45,494 nucleotides of DNA from Propionicimonas sp. (GTDB lineage Bacteria; Actinomycetota; Actinomycetes; Propionibacteriales; Propionibacteriaceae), in contig JAOATP010000162.1 in NCBI GenBank assembly GCA_030158185.1, positions 1-45,494 on the forward strand, given 5' to 3'. Below are positions 1-8,401 of this stretch, in pieces. Position 1 is the stretch's first letter. The number at the start of each line of letters is the position of its first letter. Position numbers and translations under genes: made by a program. The notes under the pieces are model-generated. The model did not search any database, was not told the DNA's origin, and saw nothing but the letters and a program-made list of their open reading frames with translations.

Positions 1-1640
1 GTGCCGAGCTCAACTACAACATCGAGGTCGTCTCGCCCGAGGACGAGGACCGCGAGCTGCTGGAGAGCTTCGACATCGAGTTCGGCGAGAACGCCGGCGA
101 CGAGGAGGACCTGGCGCCCCGGCCCCCGGCCGTCACCGTCATGGGTCACGTCGACCATGGCAAGACCAAGCTGCTGGACGCGCTGCGCAACGCGAACGTC
201 GTGGCAGGCGAGCACGGTGGCATCACGCAGGCGATCGGTGCCTACCAGGTCACCAGCGCACTCGACGGTGTCGAACGCAAGATCACCTTCATCGACACCC
301 CGGGCCACGAGGCGTTCACCGCCATGCGTGCCCGTGGTGCGAAGTCGACCGACATCGCCGTGCTGGTGGTGGCTGCCGACGACGGTGTGATGCCGCAGAC
401 CATCGAGGCGCTCAACCACGCCAGGGCCGCCGACGTACCGATCGTCGTTGCCGTGAACAAGATGGACAAGGAAGCAGCCGACCCGGTCAAGGTCCGTGGC
501 CAGCTCACCGAGTACGGCCTGGTGCCGGAGGAGTACGGCGGCGACACGATGTTCGTCGACGTCTCCGCGACAGCCAAGACCGGCCTCGCAGAGCTGCTCG
601 AAGCCATCCTGCTCACCGCGGACGCGTCCCTGGACCTTCGGGCCAACCCCGAGATGGAAGCCCAGGGCGTGGCCATCGAAGCGCACCTCGACAAGGGACG
701 CGGCCCCGTGGCCACCGTCCTCGTCCACCGCGGCACGCTCCGCACCGGGGACTCGATCGTCGCCGGCTCCGCCTATGGTCGCGTTCGCGCCCTGATCAAC
801 GATCAGGGTGAGACCGTGGACGAGGCTCCGCCGTCGATGCCGGTCCAGGTGCTCGGCCTGACCTCGGTTCCCGGGGCGGGTGACAACTTCCTTGTCGTCG
901 AGGACGACCGGATGGCTCGCCAGATCGCCGAGAAGCGGGAGGCCCGTCAGCGGGCAGCCATGCTGGCCAAGACCACGCGTCGCAAGACGCTCGACCAGCT
1001 GTTCGAACAGCTCGCGAAGGGCGAGGCGCAGGAACTGCGACTCATCCTCAAGGGCGATTCGGCCGGTGCCGTCGAGGCCCTGGAGGACGCGCTGCTGCAG
1101 ATCGACGTCGGCGACGAGGTCGACCTGCGGGTCATCGACCGCGGTGTCGGTGCCATCACCGAGACCAACGTCAGCCTCGCTGCCGCTTCGGATGCCGTCA
1201 TCATCGGCTTCAACGTCCGTGCGCAGGGCAAGGCGACCCAGCTGGCAGACGCCGAGGGTGTCGACGTCCGCTACTACACGGTCATCTACGCTGCGATCGA
1301 CGAGGTCGAGGCGGCCCTGAAGGGCATGCTGAAGCCGATCTTCGAAGAGAAGGTCCGTGGCCAGGCCGAGATCCGGGACATCTTCCGGAGCTCCAAGTTC
1401 GGCGTCATCGCCGGCTGCATGGTCATCGACGGCACGATCCGGCGCAACGCCAAGGCCCGACTGCTGCGGGACGGGGTGGTTGTCGCAGACACCTCCATCG
1501 CCTCGCTCCGTCGGGAGAAGGACGACGCAACCGAGGTCCGCGAGGGCTTCGAGTGCGGCATGACGTTGCAGAACTTCTCCGACGTCCGGGTCGGCGACAT
1601 CATCGAGACCTTCGAGATGGTGGAGAAGCCGCGCGACTGA
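1..1640 (+). CDS. infB: Translation initiation factor IF-2, 3' part (5' end outside window)
   Basis: IF-2 is the GTPase that brings initiator tRNA to the small ribosomal subunit and promotes subunit joining. The reading frame is already open at base 3 and 545 residues are visible; the long N-terminal region lies upstream of the window. The GTPase domain is complete: G1 GHVDHGKT at about nt 144-167, the G2 stretch [12 protein letters not shown]3 DTPGH at nt 294-308, G4 NKMD at nt 456-467 and a G5-like SATAKTG. Domains II, III and the tRNA-binding C-terminal barrel follow, ending at a TGA. A methionine at nt 141 also opens this frame, but it falls directly before the G1 loop, so it is internal and not the start. 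The GITQAIG motif has Ala where His is usual (GITQHIG). A strong hairpin and then rbfA follow, the common infB-rbfA order. Confidence 0.97.
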   Translation, partial: AELNYNIEVVSPEDEDRELLESFDIEFGENAGDEEDLAPRPPAVTVMGHVDHGKTKLLDALRNANVVAGEHGGITQAIGAYQVTSALDGVERKITFIDTPGHEAFTAMRARGAKSTDIAVLVVAADDGVMPQTIEALNHARAADVPIVVAVNKMDKEAADPVKVRGQLTEYGLVPEEYGGDTMFVDVSATAKTGLAELLEAILLTADASLDLRANPEMEAQGVAIEAHLDKGRGPVATVLVHRGTLRTGDSIVAGSAYGRVRALINDQGETVDEAPPSMPVQVLGLTSVPGAGDNFLVVEDDRMARQIAEKREARQRAAMLAKTTRRKTLDQLFEQLAKGEAQELRLILKGDSAGAVEALEDALLQIDVGDEVDLRVIDRGVGAITETNVSLAAASDAVIIGFNVRAQGKATQLADAEGVDVRYYTVIYAAIDEVEAALKGMLKPIFEEKVRGQAEIRDIFRSSKFGVIAGCMVIDGTIRRNAKARLLRDGVVVADTSIASLRREKDDATEVREGFECGMTLQNFSDVRVGDIIETFEMVEKPRD

Positions 1641-1653
1641 AGCAGGTGATTTC

Positions 1654-1689
1654 CCGACGCGGGTCCCGGGCGACCGGGGCCCGCGTCGG
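1654..1689 (+). terminator. Strong hairpin between infB and rbfA
   Basis: Arms at 1654-1669 and 1674-1689 pair over 16 bp with one G-U, around a GCGA loop. The downstream bases (AATTCGTT) are only weakly T-rich, so it could be a terminator that leaves partial read-through into rbfA, or a processing or mRNA-stabilising structure. Read directly from sequence; the role is inferred. Confidence 0.6.
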
Positions 1690-1711
1690 AATTCGTTGAG
1701 AGGAATCGAAC

Positions 1712-2149
1712 ATGGCCAGTCCGCGCTACGCCAAGGTGGCTGAACAGATCAAGGTGGTCGTCGCCCAGATGCTGGAGCGACGGATCAAGGACCCGCGCCT
1801 CGGGTTCGTCACCATCACCGACGTCCGTGTCACGGGCGACGGGCGGGAGGCAACCGTCTTCTACACCGTGCTCGGGGACGCGGACGCCCGCGACGAGAGC
1901 GCGCTGGCGCTGCACTCGGCCACCGGTCTGCTGCGGTCGACCGTCGGCAAGCAGCTCGGCATGAAGTTCACCCCGACGCTGGCCTTCGTGCTGGACGCCG
2001 TCGAGGAGGACGCCGCACAGATCGAGGACGCGCTCGCACGAGCCCGAGCCATCGACGAGGCGGTCGCTGCCCGAGCCGTGGGTGCCACCTACGCCGGTGA
2101 CGCCGACCCGTACAAGCATGCAGAGGAAGTCGAAGAACTCGATGACTGA
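1712..2149 (+). CDS. rbfA: Ribosome-binding factor A
   Basis: RbfA is a small KH-fold protein that binds the 30S subunit and helps late 16S rRNA maturation, notably under cold stress. The 145-residue product carries the family core [18 protein letters not shown] at about residues 28-45 followed by an ATVFYTV strand, and ends in an acidic tail (EEVEELDD). The length is slightly above the bacterial norm because of that tail. The ATG start is set by GAGAGGAA about 7 bases upstream. It sits after infB and before truB, the usual maturation cluster. Confidence 0.96.
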   Translation: MASPRYAKVAEQIKVVVAQMLERRIKDPRLGFVTITDVRVTGDGREATVFYTVLGDADARDESALALHSATGLLRSTVGKQLGMKFTPTLAFVLDAVEEDAAQIEDALARARAIDEAVAARAVGATYAGDADPYKHAEEVEELDD

Positions 2150-2165
2150 ACCCTCCCTCCACCCG

Positions 2166-2211
2166 CAAGCTGTGAGTTAGTCGCCGATGACGGCGGAAAA
2201 GTCACAGCTTG
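2166..2211. repeat. Nested palindrome, family A, copy 1
   Basis: Outer arms CAAGCTGTGA (2166-2175) and TCACAGCTTG (2202-2211) are perfect 10-bp complements. Inner arms CGCCG (2182-2186) and CGGCG (2191-2195) flank the loop ATGA. A closely related element lies at 11134-11181 between pnp and dapB. The second arm ends at the G of the proposed truB GTG start, so the element occupies the rbfA-truB gap. Confidence 0.75.
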
Positions 2212-3098
2212 TGACGGGTGATGGGCTGGTCGTGGTGGACAAGCCTCAGGGCTGGACGTCGCACCAGGTCGTCGGCCGCTGCCGCCGGCTGCTCGGAACC
2301 AGGAAGGTCGGCCACGCCGGAACCCTCGACCCGATGGCGACCGGTGTGCTGCTGGTCGGCGTGAACCGCGCCACGCGCCTGCTGGGCCACCTGGCAGGAC
2401 ACGACAAGACCTACACAGCGACGATCCGGCTCGGCCAGGCGACCGTCACCGACGATGCAGAGGGCGACGTCGTCTCGGCGCCCGGAGCTGCCGGCATCAC
2501 CCTTGACGCCGTCGTCGCAGCGCTGCCGGCCTTCACCGGCCTGATCAGCCAGGTCCCATCGTCGGTCTCCGCCATCAAGGTGGCAGGCAAGCGGGCCTAC
2601 GCTGTCGTGCGTGCCGGGGGAGAGGTCGACCTCAAGGCACGCGAAGTGACCGTGAGCCGGTTCGACCTGCTGGCGTCGCGCGAGGAGCAGGTGGACGGCC
2701 TGCCCGTGCTCGACCTCGACGTGGTGATCGACTGCACCTCCGGCACCTACATCCGGGCTCTGGCCCGCGACCTCGGTGCCACCCTTTCCTGCGGAGGCCA
2801 CCTGACAGCCCTGCGTCGCACGCGCGTCGGCGCGTTCAGCCTCGACCTGGTGGCGCTCGACGCGGAGGGGCTCGCCGGTGAGGCCGCGCCGCCGCTGCTG
2901 GGCATGGCGGCGGTCGCCCGCCGCGCCTTCGACGTCGTCGAGGTCGATGCAGACCAGGCCGGCGACATCGGGTTCGGGCGGGCCCTCGCACTGACCGTCC
3001 CCACCGACCCCACGGCGCTGGTGCACGCCGACCGGCTGCTCGCGCTGTACCGTCCGGGTCCTGACGGCACGGCGATCCCGCTGGCCGTACTCGCCTGA
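2211..3098 (+). CDS. truB: tRNA pseudouridine(55) synthase TruB
   Basis: TruB converts U55 of the tRNA T-loop to pseudouridine. The product shows DKPQGWTSH near the N terminus and the catalytic motif GHAGTLDPMATGVL, whose Asp is the nucleophile. A later SGTYIRALARDLG block matches the family, and the C-terminal part corresponds to the PUA-like region. An ATG 24 bases upstream (2187) opens the same frame but lies in the loop of palindrome A, where the other copy of that element has AGG, so it is probably accidental. The GTG at 2211 gives VTGDGLVVVDKP, which matches where actinobacterial TruB proteins start. Neither site has a convincing ribosome-binding sequence. Length is 295 residues from 2211 (303 from 2187). 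Confidence 0.95.
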   Translation: MTGDGLVVVDKPQGWTSHQVVGRCRRLLGTRKVGHAGTLDPMATGVLLVGVNRATRLLGHLAGHDKTYTATIRLGQATVTDDAEGDVVSAPGAAGITLDAVVAALPAFTGLISQVPSSVSAIKVAGKRAYAVVRAGGEVDLKAREVTVSRFDLLASREEQVDGLPVLDLDVVIDCTSGTYIRALARDLGATLSCGGHLTALRRTRVGAFSLDLVALDAEGLAGEAAPPLLGMAAVARRAFDVVEVDADQAGDIGFGRALALTVPTDPTALVHADRLLALYRPGPDGTAIPLAVLA

Positions 3099-3111
3099 GC
3101 GTTGGCGTAAG

Positions 3112-4077
3112 GTGATTCGGCGCACGGATGGCGTGCCTGGAGAGGTGGAAGTGAGCGCAGCAGTAGTCGTCATCGGCAACTTCGATGGGGTGCACCCCGG
3201 CCATCGTGAGGTGCTCGCAGAGGCCCGCCGCCGCCAGCCCGGGTTGCCGCTGGTCGTTGTCACCTTCTGGCCGCACCCGGTGTCGGTGCTGCGCCCAGAG
3301 GTGGGGCCGATGCTCCTGACCTCCCTGGAAGCCCGTATCGAGCTGCTCACGCAGGCCGGGGCCGACCGCGTCGAGGTCATCGACTTCACGCGTGAGTTCG
3401 CAGCGTGGTCGCCGTCCGACTTCGTGGAGCGGGTGCTGGTACCGCTCGAGCCGGCAACGGTCGTCGTTGGCGAGAACTTCCGGTTTGGCCACCTCGCCGC
3501 CGGCACCGTCGACACCCTCCGTGCACTCGCGGCCGGCCGGTTCGAGGTCGACGCTCTCGCGCTGGTGCGCTTCGAGAACGAGGAGACCTGCTCCACCCGC
3601 ATCCGCGAGGCCCTCGCCGCCGGCGACGTTGCGCACGCAGCGGAGCACCTGGGTCGCCCGTTCTGCTTCCGCGGGGTGGTGACGCACGGGGACATGCGCG
3701 GCCGCACGCTCGGGTACCCGACGGCAAACCTGCCGGTTCCGGGGAACCTCGCCTGCCCGCAGGACGGCGTGTACGCGGGCTGGGTGACACGGCGTGACGG
3801 GCTGGACGCGCACGGCGAGGCACTTCCCTCTGGGAGCGGGCCCGAACGCTGGCCGGCAGCCATCTCCGTCGGCACCAACCCGACCTTCGACGGGGTGTCG
3901 CGACGGGTCGAGTCCTACGTCCTGGATCGCGACGACCTCGAGCTGTACGACGCGCCGATCGCCGTGGAGTTCATCGCCCGGATCCGTGGCCAGGTGCGCT
4001 TCACCGACATCAACGAACTGATCGTCAAGATGGCAGACGACGTCGCCCGCTGCCACGAACTCCTCGCCTCGCAGTAA
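3112..4077 (+). CDS. ribF: Bifunctional riboflavin kinase / FAD synthetase
   Basis: RibF phosphorylates riboflavin to FMN and adenylylates FMN to FAD. The N-terminal nucleotidyltransferase domain has IGNFDGVHPGH; the C-terminal kinase domain begins around nt 3660 and has GRTLGYPTAN, the flavin/ATP-binding motif. At 321 residues it is of normal length. The GTG at 3112 is kept because the first 17 residues (pattern D-x-VP before the IGNFDG strand) resemble family N termini. A competing GTG at 3151 has a better ribosome-binding site (GGAGAGG, 5-base spacing), and a TAAGGT -10-like box at 3108-3113 overlaps the upstream start, so a 308-residue form is possible. It follows truB by 13 bases. Confidence 0.95.
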   Translation: MIRRTDGVPGEVEVSAAVVVIGNFDGVHPGHREVLAEARRRQPGLPLVVVTFWPHPVSVLRPEVGPMLLTSLEARIELLTQAGADRVEVIDFTREFAAWSPSDFVERVLVPLEPATVVVGENFRFGHLAAGTVDTLRALAAGRFEVDALALVRFENEETCSTRIREALAAGDVAHAAEHLGRPFCFRGVVTHGDMRGRTLGYPTANLPVPGNLACPQDGVYAGWVTRRDGLDAHGEALPSGSGPERWPAAISVGTNPTFDGVSRRVESYVLDRDDLELYDAPIAVEFIARIRGQVRFTDINELIVKMADDVARCHELLASQ

Positions 4078-4112
4078 TTCACCAGGAGGTTCCCAAAGGG
4101 CTCCGACAGGGG

Positions 4113-4118
4113 CAGAAT
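4113..4118 (+). promoter_or_regulatory. -10 box of a probable leaderless promoter
   Basis: CAGAAT followed by exactly six bases and then the ATG at 4125. The layout is the same as at several other genes in this window. No clear -35 hexamer was seen. Confidence 0.4.
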
Positions 4119-4124
4119 TGGGTC

Positions 4125-4565
4125 ATGTTCCGGCTCGGGCCGTTCGGGCGCTGGATCGCCCACACCGATCCGGCTGCCGATCCGTCAGCCGGGATGAACC
4201 TGCTCGGCTCCGACATGGACGAACTCGCCCACATCGCGCGCACGGTCTCCGCCGAGTACGGGATGAGTTCTCCCGCCGTGATCTCCGCCAACCTGACGCG
4301 CCTGCTGAACCGGCGGGTGCCCGTGACGTCGCTCACCGCAGGCGGAGCGCTCGGGTTCGCGAACCTCAACTTCGCCGACGCCACCGTGCTGCTGGTGCGG
4401 GGCGGACAGACCGGGGAGCTCGGGATGCTCGCCGTCCGGGCGCTGCAGCACCAGGTGCGACTGGAGAGTTTCGAGTGCACCGTTGACCGGGTGGTGCTGA
4501 CCCTTGCCAGCGGCGGGGGACGCCTCATCGACGTGACGGCCGTCGGGGTTGCTCCCGGCGGCTGA
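4125..4565 (+). CDS. Hypothetical protein, 146 residues
   Basis: I do not recognise this protein. It has no clear signal peptide or membrane segment. The N terminus is FRLGPFGRWI, followed by a helical stretch (MDELAHIARTVSAEYGM), a mid-protein NLTRLLNRRVPVTSL and a Gly/Val-rich C-terminal half with predicted beta character. The ATG at 4125 is preferred because a CAGAAT -10-like box sits six bases upstream, suggesting a leaderless transcript separate from ribF. Codon usage looks like that of its neighbours. It ends five bases before the end of the convergent GNAT gene, leaving no room for a separate terminator. Confidence 0.75.
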   Translation: MFRLGPFGRWIAHTDPAADPSAGMNLLGSDMDELAHIARTVSAEYGMSSPAVISANLTRLLNRRVPVTSLTAGGALGFANLNFADATVLLVRGGQTGELGMLAVRALQHQVRLESFECTVDRVVLTLASGGGRLIDVTAVGVAPGG

Positions 4566-4569
4566 CCGG

Positions 4570-5061
4570 TCAGCGGATCAGCAGTGACTTCCGGTAGACC
4601 GCGTCCAGCTGTTCGTAGGTGGTGCTGACCCCACTGGCGTCGAACGTCTCGTACGGCGTCTTGGAGTGGTCGCCGGTGGGGGAGTAGTCGAGGCTGATGT
4701 ACATCGGGATGGCTGCCTCGTTGTCCGGGTTCACGCGCAGGAAGACCTCGACGAACCCAAGGGCCGCTGCCTGGTCCTCGAGGAACCTGGTGAGTTCGCG
4801 GGCGGCTCCCTGGCGTCGGGCCTCCGGGTACACCCACAGGTTCTTCAATTCCGGGCACAACCGGTTCTTCGGGTCGCAGTCCAGGACGCTGGTGCCCAGC
4901 GGCTCGGTGCCGCGCAGCGCGACGGCGAAGAAGTAGCCGCCCGCCGCCTGCCGGTCGAAGTGGCGCTGGGCGATCGTGGCCGCGGGATGCGGCTCCCTGG
5001 CGTGCAGTGCGGGCAGGTCCTCGGCTGTGCACAGGCGCACGGTGATCGGCTCAGCAGTCAT
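4570..5061 (-). CDS. GNAT-family N-acetyltransferase
   Basis: Single-domain GNAT acetyltransferase of 163 residues that should transfer an acetyl group from acetyl-CoA to an unknown amine. The acetyl-CoA motif A is visible as LWVYPEARRQGAARELTRFL, with the R-x-x-G-x-A signature, followed by VFLRVNPDNEAAIPMY, typical of motif B. The open frame extends further upstream, but the ATG at 5061 is chosen because GGAGG lies six bases before it. The C-terminal tail (YEQLDAVYRKSLL) is of the type seen in stand-alone GNATs. It is convergent with the 146-residue unknown gene and downstream of the pnt operon on the same strand, separated from it by a perfect palindrome. Confidence 0.88.
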   Translation of the reverse strand: MTAEPITVRLCTAEDLPALHAREPHPAATIAQRHFDRQAAGGYFFAVALRGTEPLGTSVLDCDPKNRLCPELKNLWVYPEARRQGAARELTRFLEDQAAALGFVEVFLRVNPDNEAAIPMYISLDYSPTGDHSKTPYETFDASGVSTTYEQLDAVYRKSLLIR

Positions 5062-5183
5062 GCATCCTCCGCGAGGGTCGTCGGCAGTCGTGGCTCCCAG
5101 TGTCGCTCGTTGCCCAAATCGATGTAACCCGTCTTGCCTGACGGGCTCGGGCTCGAGGGCAACAGCGAAGCGGGGGGACAAAG

Positions 5184-5220
5184 AGGGGCAAGAAAGGGGA
5201 CAGTCCCCTTTCTTGCCCCT
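5184..5220. repeat. Perfect 18-bp inverted repeat (family C), likely also the pnt terminator
   Basis: Arms AGGGGCAAGAAAGGGGAC (5184-5201) and GTCCCCTTTCTTGCCCCT (5203-5220) are exact complements around one central A. It begins 10 bases past the pntB stop, so on the minus strand it could end transcription of the pnt operon. Its near-symmetry and its further GGGGGGACAAAG flank at about 5172-5183 look more like a dispersed palindromic element than an ordinary terminator. Confidence 0.7.
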
Positions 5221-5230
5221 TTTCGCGAGG

Positions 5231-6646
5231 TCAGACCAGGGTCTTGACAGCGGTGATGATCTCGGCGACGGCCTGCTGGGCGCTGCCGTAGAGCATCGAG
5301 GTGTTCTCTGCGTAGAACAGGGCGTTCTCGATGCCGGAGTAGCCGGCGCCCTTGCCGCGCTTGATCACGATGCAGCTCTGCGCCTTGTCGGCGTTCAGGA
5401 TGGGCATGCCGTAGATCGGCGAACCCTTGTCCGTGCGGGCGACGGGGTTCACCACGTCGTTGGCGCCGATGACGAGGGCCACGTCGGTGGTGGGGAACTC
5501 GTCGTTGATCTCCTCGAGGTCGAAGATCATGTCGTAGGGCACGCCGGCCTCCGCGAGCAGGACGTTCATGTGGCCCGGCATGCGTCCGGCCACCGGGTGG
5601 ATGGCGAACTTCACCGTGACGCCGGCCTCTTCGAGGATCTTGGTGAGTTCCCAGACCTTGTGTTGGGCGCCCGCGACGGCCATGCCGTAGCCGGGGATGA
5701 TGACGACCTTCTCTGCGTAGCGCATCATCGCCGCTGCATCCATGCCGCTGAGTTCCTTCATGGAACCGGCGATCTCGCCACCACCGGCCTGGGCCTCGCC
5801 GGTGATCGGGGTGAAGATCACGTTGCTGATCGGCCGGTTCATGGCCTTGGCCATCAGCTGGGTCAGCAAGGTGCCGGACGCGCCGACGACGATGCCGGCG
5901 ATGACCAGCGCCGGGTTGCCCAGCACGTAGCCCTCGAACCCGACGGCAAGGCCGGTGAAGGCGTTCAGCAGGGAGATCACGACCGGCATGTCCGCGCCAC
6001 CGATCGGGGTGGTGAGGATCACGCCGAGGAACAGCGACAGGACGAAGAACCCGACGAGCATGGCCGGCAGCGCCGGGTTGCCGGCCAGCAGGACGATCGC
6101 TGCGCCGAGCACGATGGCGACGAGAGCCAGCACGGTGTTCACCATGTTCTGGGCCGGGAGCCGCCACGTCTTCTTCATGATGCCCTGCAGCTTCAGGAAC
6201 GCGACGATCGAGCCGGCGAAGGCCACCGAACCGATCAGGGCGCCGAGCACGGCGAGGGTGCTGACGACGGGGCTGAGGTTCTCATGCCGGGCGAACTCGA
6301 CGGCGGCGATCAGCGCTGCCGCACCGCCACCCATGCCGTTGTAGACCGCGACCATCTGCGGCATGTCGGTCATCTTGACGACCTTGCCCAGCCACCAGGC
6401 CACGCCGCCGCCGATGGCGATGGCAATGACGGTGAGGATCAGGTTGATCGTCTTGCCCTGGCCGAAGAACAGCAGGCCGGAGCCTTCATGGTTCGGGTAG
6501 AGGAAGGTGATCGCTGTGGCCATGATCATGCCGAGACCGGCCTGCATGATGCCCTTGCGGGCCGTGACCGGCGACGACATGGCCTTCAGGCCGAGGATGA
6601 AGAGGATGGCCACCGCGAGGTAGACGGCGTTCACGACGAACGTCAT
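5231..6646 (-). CDS. pntB: NAD(P) transhydrogenase subunit beta
   Basis: Integral-membrane and NADP-binding subunit of the proton-translocating transhydrogenase, which uses the proton gradient to make NADPH from NADH. The first ~270 of 471 residues are a series of hydrophobic helices (start MTFVVNAVYLAVAILFIL). The C-terminal domain III carries the NADP site: GYGMAVAGAQHKVWEL, then HPVAGRMPGHMNVLLAEA and VALVIGANDVVNPVAR. The length is normal. The start lies five bases after the pntAB stop on the same strand, consistent with translational coupling. It is the last gene of the three-gene operon pntAA-pntAB-pntB. Confidence 0.97.
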   Translation of the reverse strand: MTFVVNAVYLAVAILFILGLKAMSSPVTARKGIMQAGLGMIMATAITFLYPNHEGSGLLFFGQGKTINLILTVIAIAIGGGVAWWLGKVVKMTDMPQMVAVYNGMGGGAAALIAAVEFARHENLSPVVSTLAVLGALIGSVAFAGSIVAFLKLQGIMKKTWRLPAQNMVNTVLALVAIVLGAAIVLLAGNPALPAMLVGFFVLSLFLGVILTTPIGGADMPVVISLLNAFTGLAVGFEGYVLGNPALVIAGIVVGASGTLLTQLMAKAMNRPISNVIFTPITGEAQAGGGEIAGSMKELSGMDAAAMMRYAEKVVIIPGYGMAVAGAQHKVWELTKILEEAGVTVKFAIHPVAGRMPGHMNVLLAEAGVPYDMIFDLEEINDEFPTTDVALVIGANDVVNPVARTDKGSPIYGMPILNADKAQSCIVIKRGKGAGYSGIENALFYAENTSMLYGSAQQAVAEIITAVKTLV

Positions 6647-6651
6647 GGTGC

Positions 6652-6960
6652 TCAGGCCTCCTTGCCGGTGGTCACGGCCGGCTTGGCCTTGGCTGTGAAC
6701 ATGGCCAGCATCCGTTCGGTGACGACGTAGCCACCGGCCGCGTTGGCAGCGCCGAGCAGCACGGCGAGGAAGCCGAGGGTGAGCTGGAAGGGGCCCTCGG
6801 CCTGGCCGAGGGCGTACATGGCGCCCACGAGCACGACGCCGTGGACGAAGTTGGAGCCGGACATCAGCGGGGTGTGCAGGATGACCGGCACCCGGGAGAT
6901 CACCTCATAGCCGGTGAACGCCGCCAGGACGAAGATGTAGATGAACAACAGGTCTTGCAT
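6652..6960 (-). CDS. pntAB: NAD(P) transhydrogenase alpha subunit, membrane part (PntAB)
   Basis: Short 102-residue membrane subunit corresponding to the C-terminal membrane segment of the fused E. coli PntA. It starts MQDLLFIYIFVLAAFTGYEVISRVP and has at least three hydrophobic helices (LLFIYIFVLAAFTGY, FVHGVVLVGAMYAL, FQLTLGFLAVLLGAANAAGGYVV). A separate small gene for this segment is usual in three-subunit transhydrogenases. It is 18 bases after pntAA and five bases before pntB. The start is supported by AGAAGGAA a few bases upstream on the minus strand. Confidence 0.95.
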   Translation of the reverse strand: MQDLLFIYIFVLAAFTGYEVISRVPVILHTPLMSGSNFVHGVVLVGAMYALGQAEGPFQLTLGFLAVLLGAANAAGGYVVTERMLAMFTAKAKPAVTTGKEA

Positions 6961-6978
6961 TGCGCTATTCCTTCTGGC

Positions 6979-8103
6979 TCAGAGTCCGAGGACTTGCTTG
7001 ACGACCGGGTGCTTGACCTCGCCGGCGTGGGTGAGCGCCGTGCCGGCGATGACCTCGTCGTCCCAGTCCAGCTTGAGGAGGCCCTCGGACAACATCGGGG
7101 CGAGGAAGTTGTACAGGTTCTTGCTGAACATCTCCGAGGTGTGGACGGGCATGCGGCTCGGCAGGTTGACCGGCCCGACCACGTGCGCCGGGCCGACCCG
7201 GGTCTCCTTGCCCGCAACCGTCCCTGCAACGTTGCCGCCGGTTTCCGCTGCCATGTCGACGACGATCGCGCCCGGCTTCATGGCAGCGACCATGGTCTCG
7301 CTGATGATCAGCGGGGCCTTCTTGCCCGGAACGGCAGCGGTCGTGATCAGCACGTCGCAGGCTGCGACGGCCTTGCCGAGCTTGTCGGCCTGCGCTGCCT
7401 TCTCTTCCTCGGTGAGTTCACGGGCGTACCCGCCGGCGCCAGCTGCGCTGACCCCGGTGTCGACGAACTTGGCGCCGAGCGACTCGATTTGCTCCTTGGT
7501 GTCGGGACGCACGTCGTAGGCCTCGACGATCGCACCCAGCCGCTTGGCCGTCGCGATCGCCTGCAGGCCGGCGACACCGGCGCCGATCACGAGCACCCGG
7601 GAAGGGCGGATCGTGCCGGCCGCGTAGGTGAGCATCGGGAAGAACTTCGGTGCCCGCGCTGCCGCGATCAGCACGCACTGATAGCCGGACGCTGCGCCCT
7701 GCGAGCTCAGGATGTCCATGCTCTGCGCACGGGAGATGCGGGGGACCAGTTCCATTGCGAAGGCGGTGATCTGCCGATCGCAGAACAGCTTCACCCGTTC
7801 GGCCGAGGAGTACGGCTGCAGCATGCCCATCAGGACGGTGCCAGGCCGGAGCTTGGCGAGGGTGGCGTCGTCGGGCGGGCCGATCACCCACACCACGTCG
7901 GCAGCGGCCAGCACGTCGTCGGTGCTGTCCACCCACGACACCTCGCCGAGGCTGCTCTCGTCCAGGTAGGCGCCGTCGGTGGCGCCGCGCTGGACAACGA
8001 TCTCCGCGCCGGCTGCCCGGAGCTTCTTCACCACATCGGGCACGATCGTCGTCCGTCGTTCTGCCGGATCTGCGCTCGTCGGGATGCCGATGACTACCGC
8101 CAT
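6979..8103 (-). CDS. pntAA: NAD(P) transhydrogenase alpha subunit, NAD-binding part (PntAA)
   Basis: Soluble NAD(H)-binding domain I of the transhydrogenase, related to alanine dehydrogenase. The 374-residue product has the RxQxMD loop (SRAQSMDILSSQ), the Rossmann motif VLVIGAGVAGLQAIATAKRLG, then YDVRP, and the catalytic-loop region GGYARELTEEE. The C-terminal part (MFSKNLYNFLAPML) is the usual end of the split alpha subunit; the membrane segment is encoded by the next gene. The ATG at 8103 has AAGGAG seven bases upstream. First gene of the pnt operon, divergent from rpsO. Confidence 0.97.
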   Translation of the reverse strand: MAVVIGIPTSADPAERRTTIVPDVVKKLRAAGAEIVVQRGATDGAYLDESSLGEVSWVDSTDDVLAAADVVWVIGPPDDATLAKLRPGTVLMGMLQPYSSAERVKLFCDRQITAFAMELVPRISRAQSMDILSSQGAASGYQCVLIAAARAPKFFPMLTYAAGTIRPSRVLVIGAGVAGLQAIATAKRLGAIVEAYDVRPDTKEQIESLGAKFVDTGVSAAGAGGYARELTEEEKAAQADKLGKAVAACDVLITTAAVPGKKAPLIISETMVAAMKPGAIVVDMAAETGGNVAGTVAGKETRVGPAHVVGPVNLPSRMPVHTSEMFSKNLYNFLAPMLSEGLLKLDWDDEVIAGTALTHAGEVKHPVVKQVLGL

Positions 8104-8225
8104 GGTTCACTCCTTAGTGAACGTCGGATGCTGGGTCGGCCCCAGGCGGTTTGTGGCCGCGGGGCGCGGCCATCTTCTCATCCCGTGGAGGTAGAACTGC
8201 GCAATAAGCCAAAGCCGATGCCGAA

Positions 8226-8279
8226 TTGACTTGGGGTGATTCCCGCGATTAGCCGCCACAGGAGCGTTGCCGGTAGAGT
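8226..8279 (+). promoter_or_regulatory. Possible rpsO promoter region
   Basis: The 298-base gap between pntAA and rpsO holds TTGACT (8226-8231) and, nearer the gene, TAGAGT (8274-8279), an actinobacterial-type -10. They are too far apart to be one promoter, so they may mark two start sites. Starting from the second, the leader would be about 115 bases. A short GCCGTC/GACGGC stem lies at about 8286-8299. Confidence 0.35.
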
Positions 8280-8401
8280 GAAGGCGCCGTCAAGACGGCC
8301 GCGGATGCCCAAGAGCTCCCAACGATCCCGACATCGAGTTCGTGCCATTTGGCCCTGGGGAGCGCCGCGCAACGGGAAACCGAGAGGAGAGCAGCCGACA
8401 G

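Noticed and set aside
2202-3878. Open frame of 558 codons on the minus strand
   Set aside because: Antisense to truB and ribF, both well supported.
4976-6730. Open frame of 584 codons on the plus strand
   Set aside because: Antisense to pntB and to the GNAT start; the translation is a His/Asp/Gly-rich shadow.
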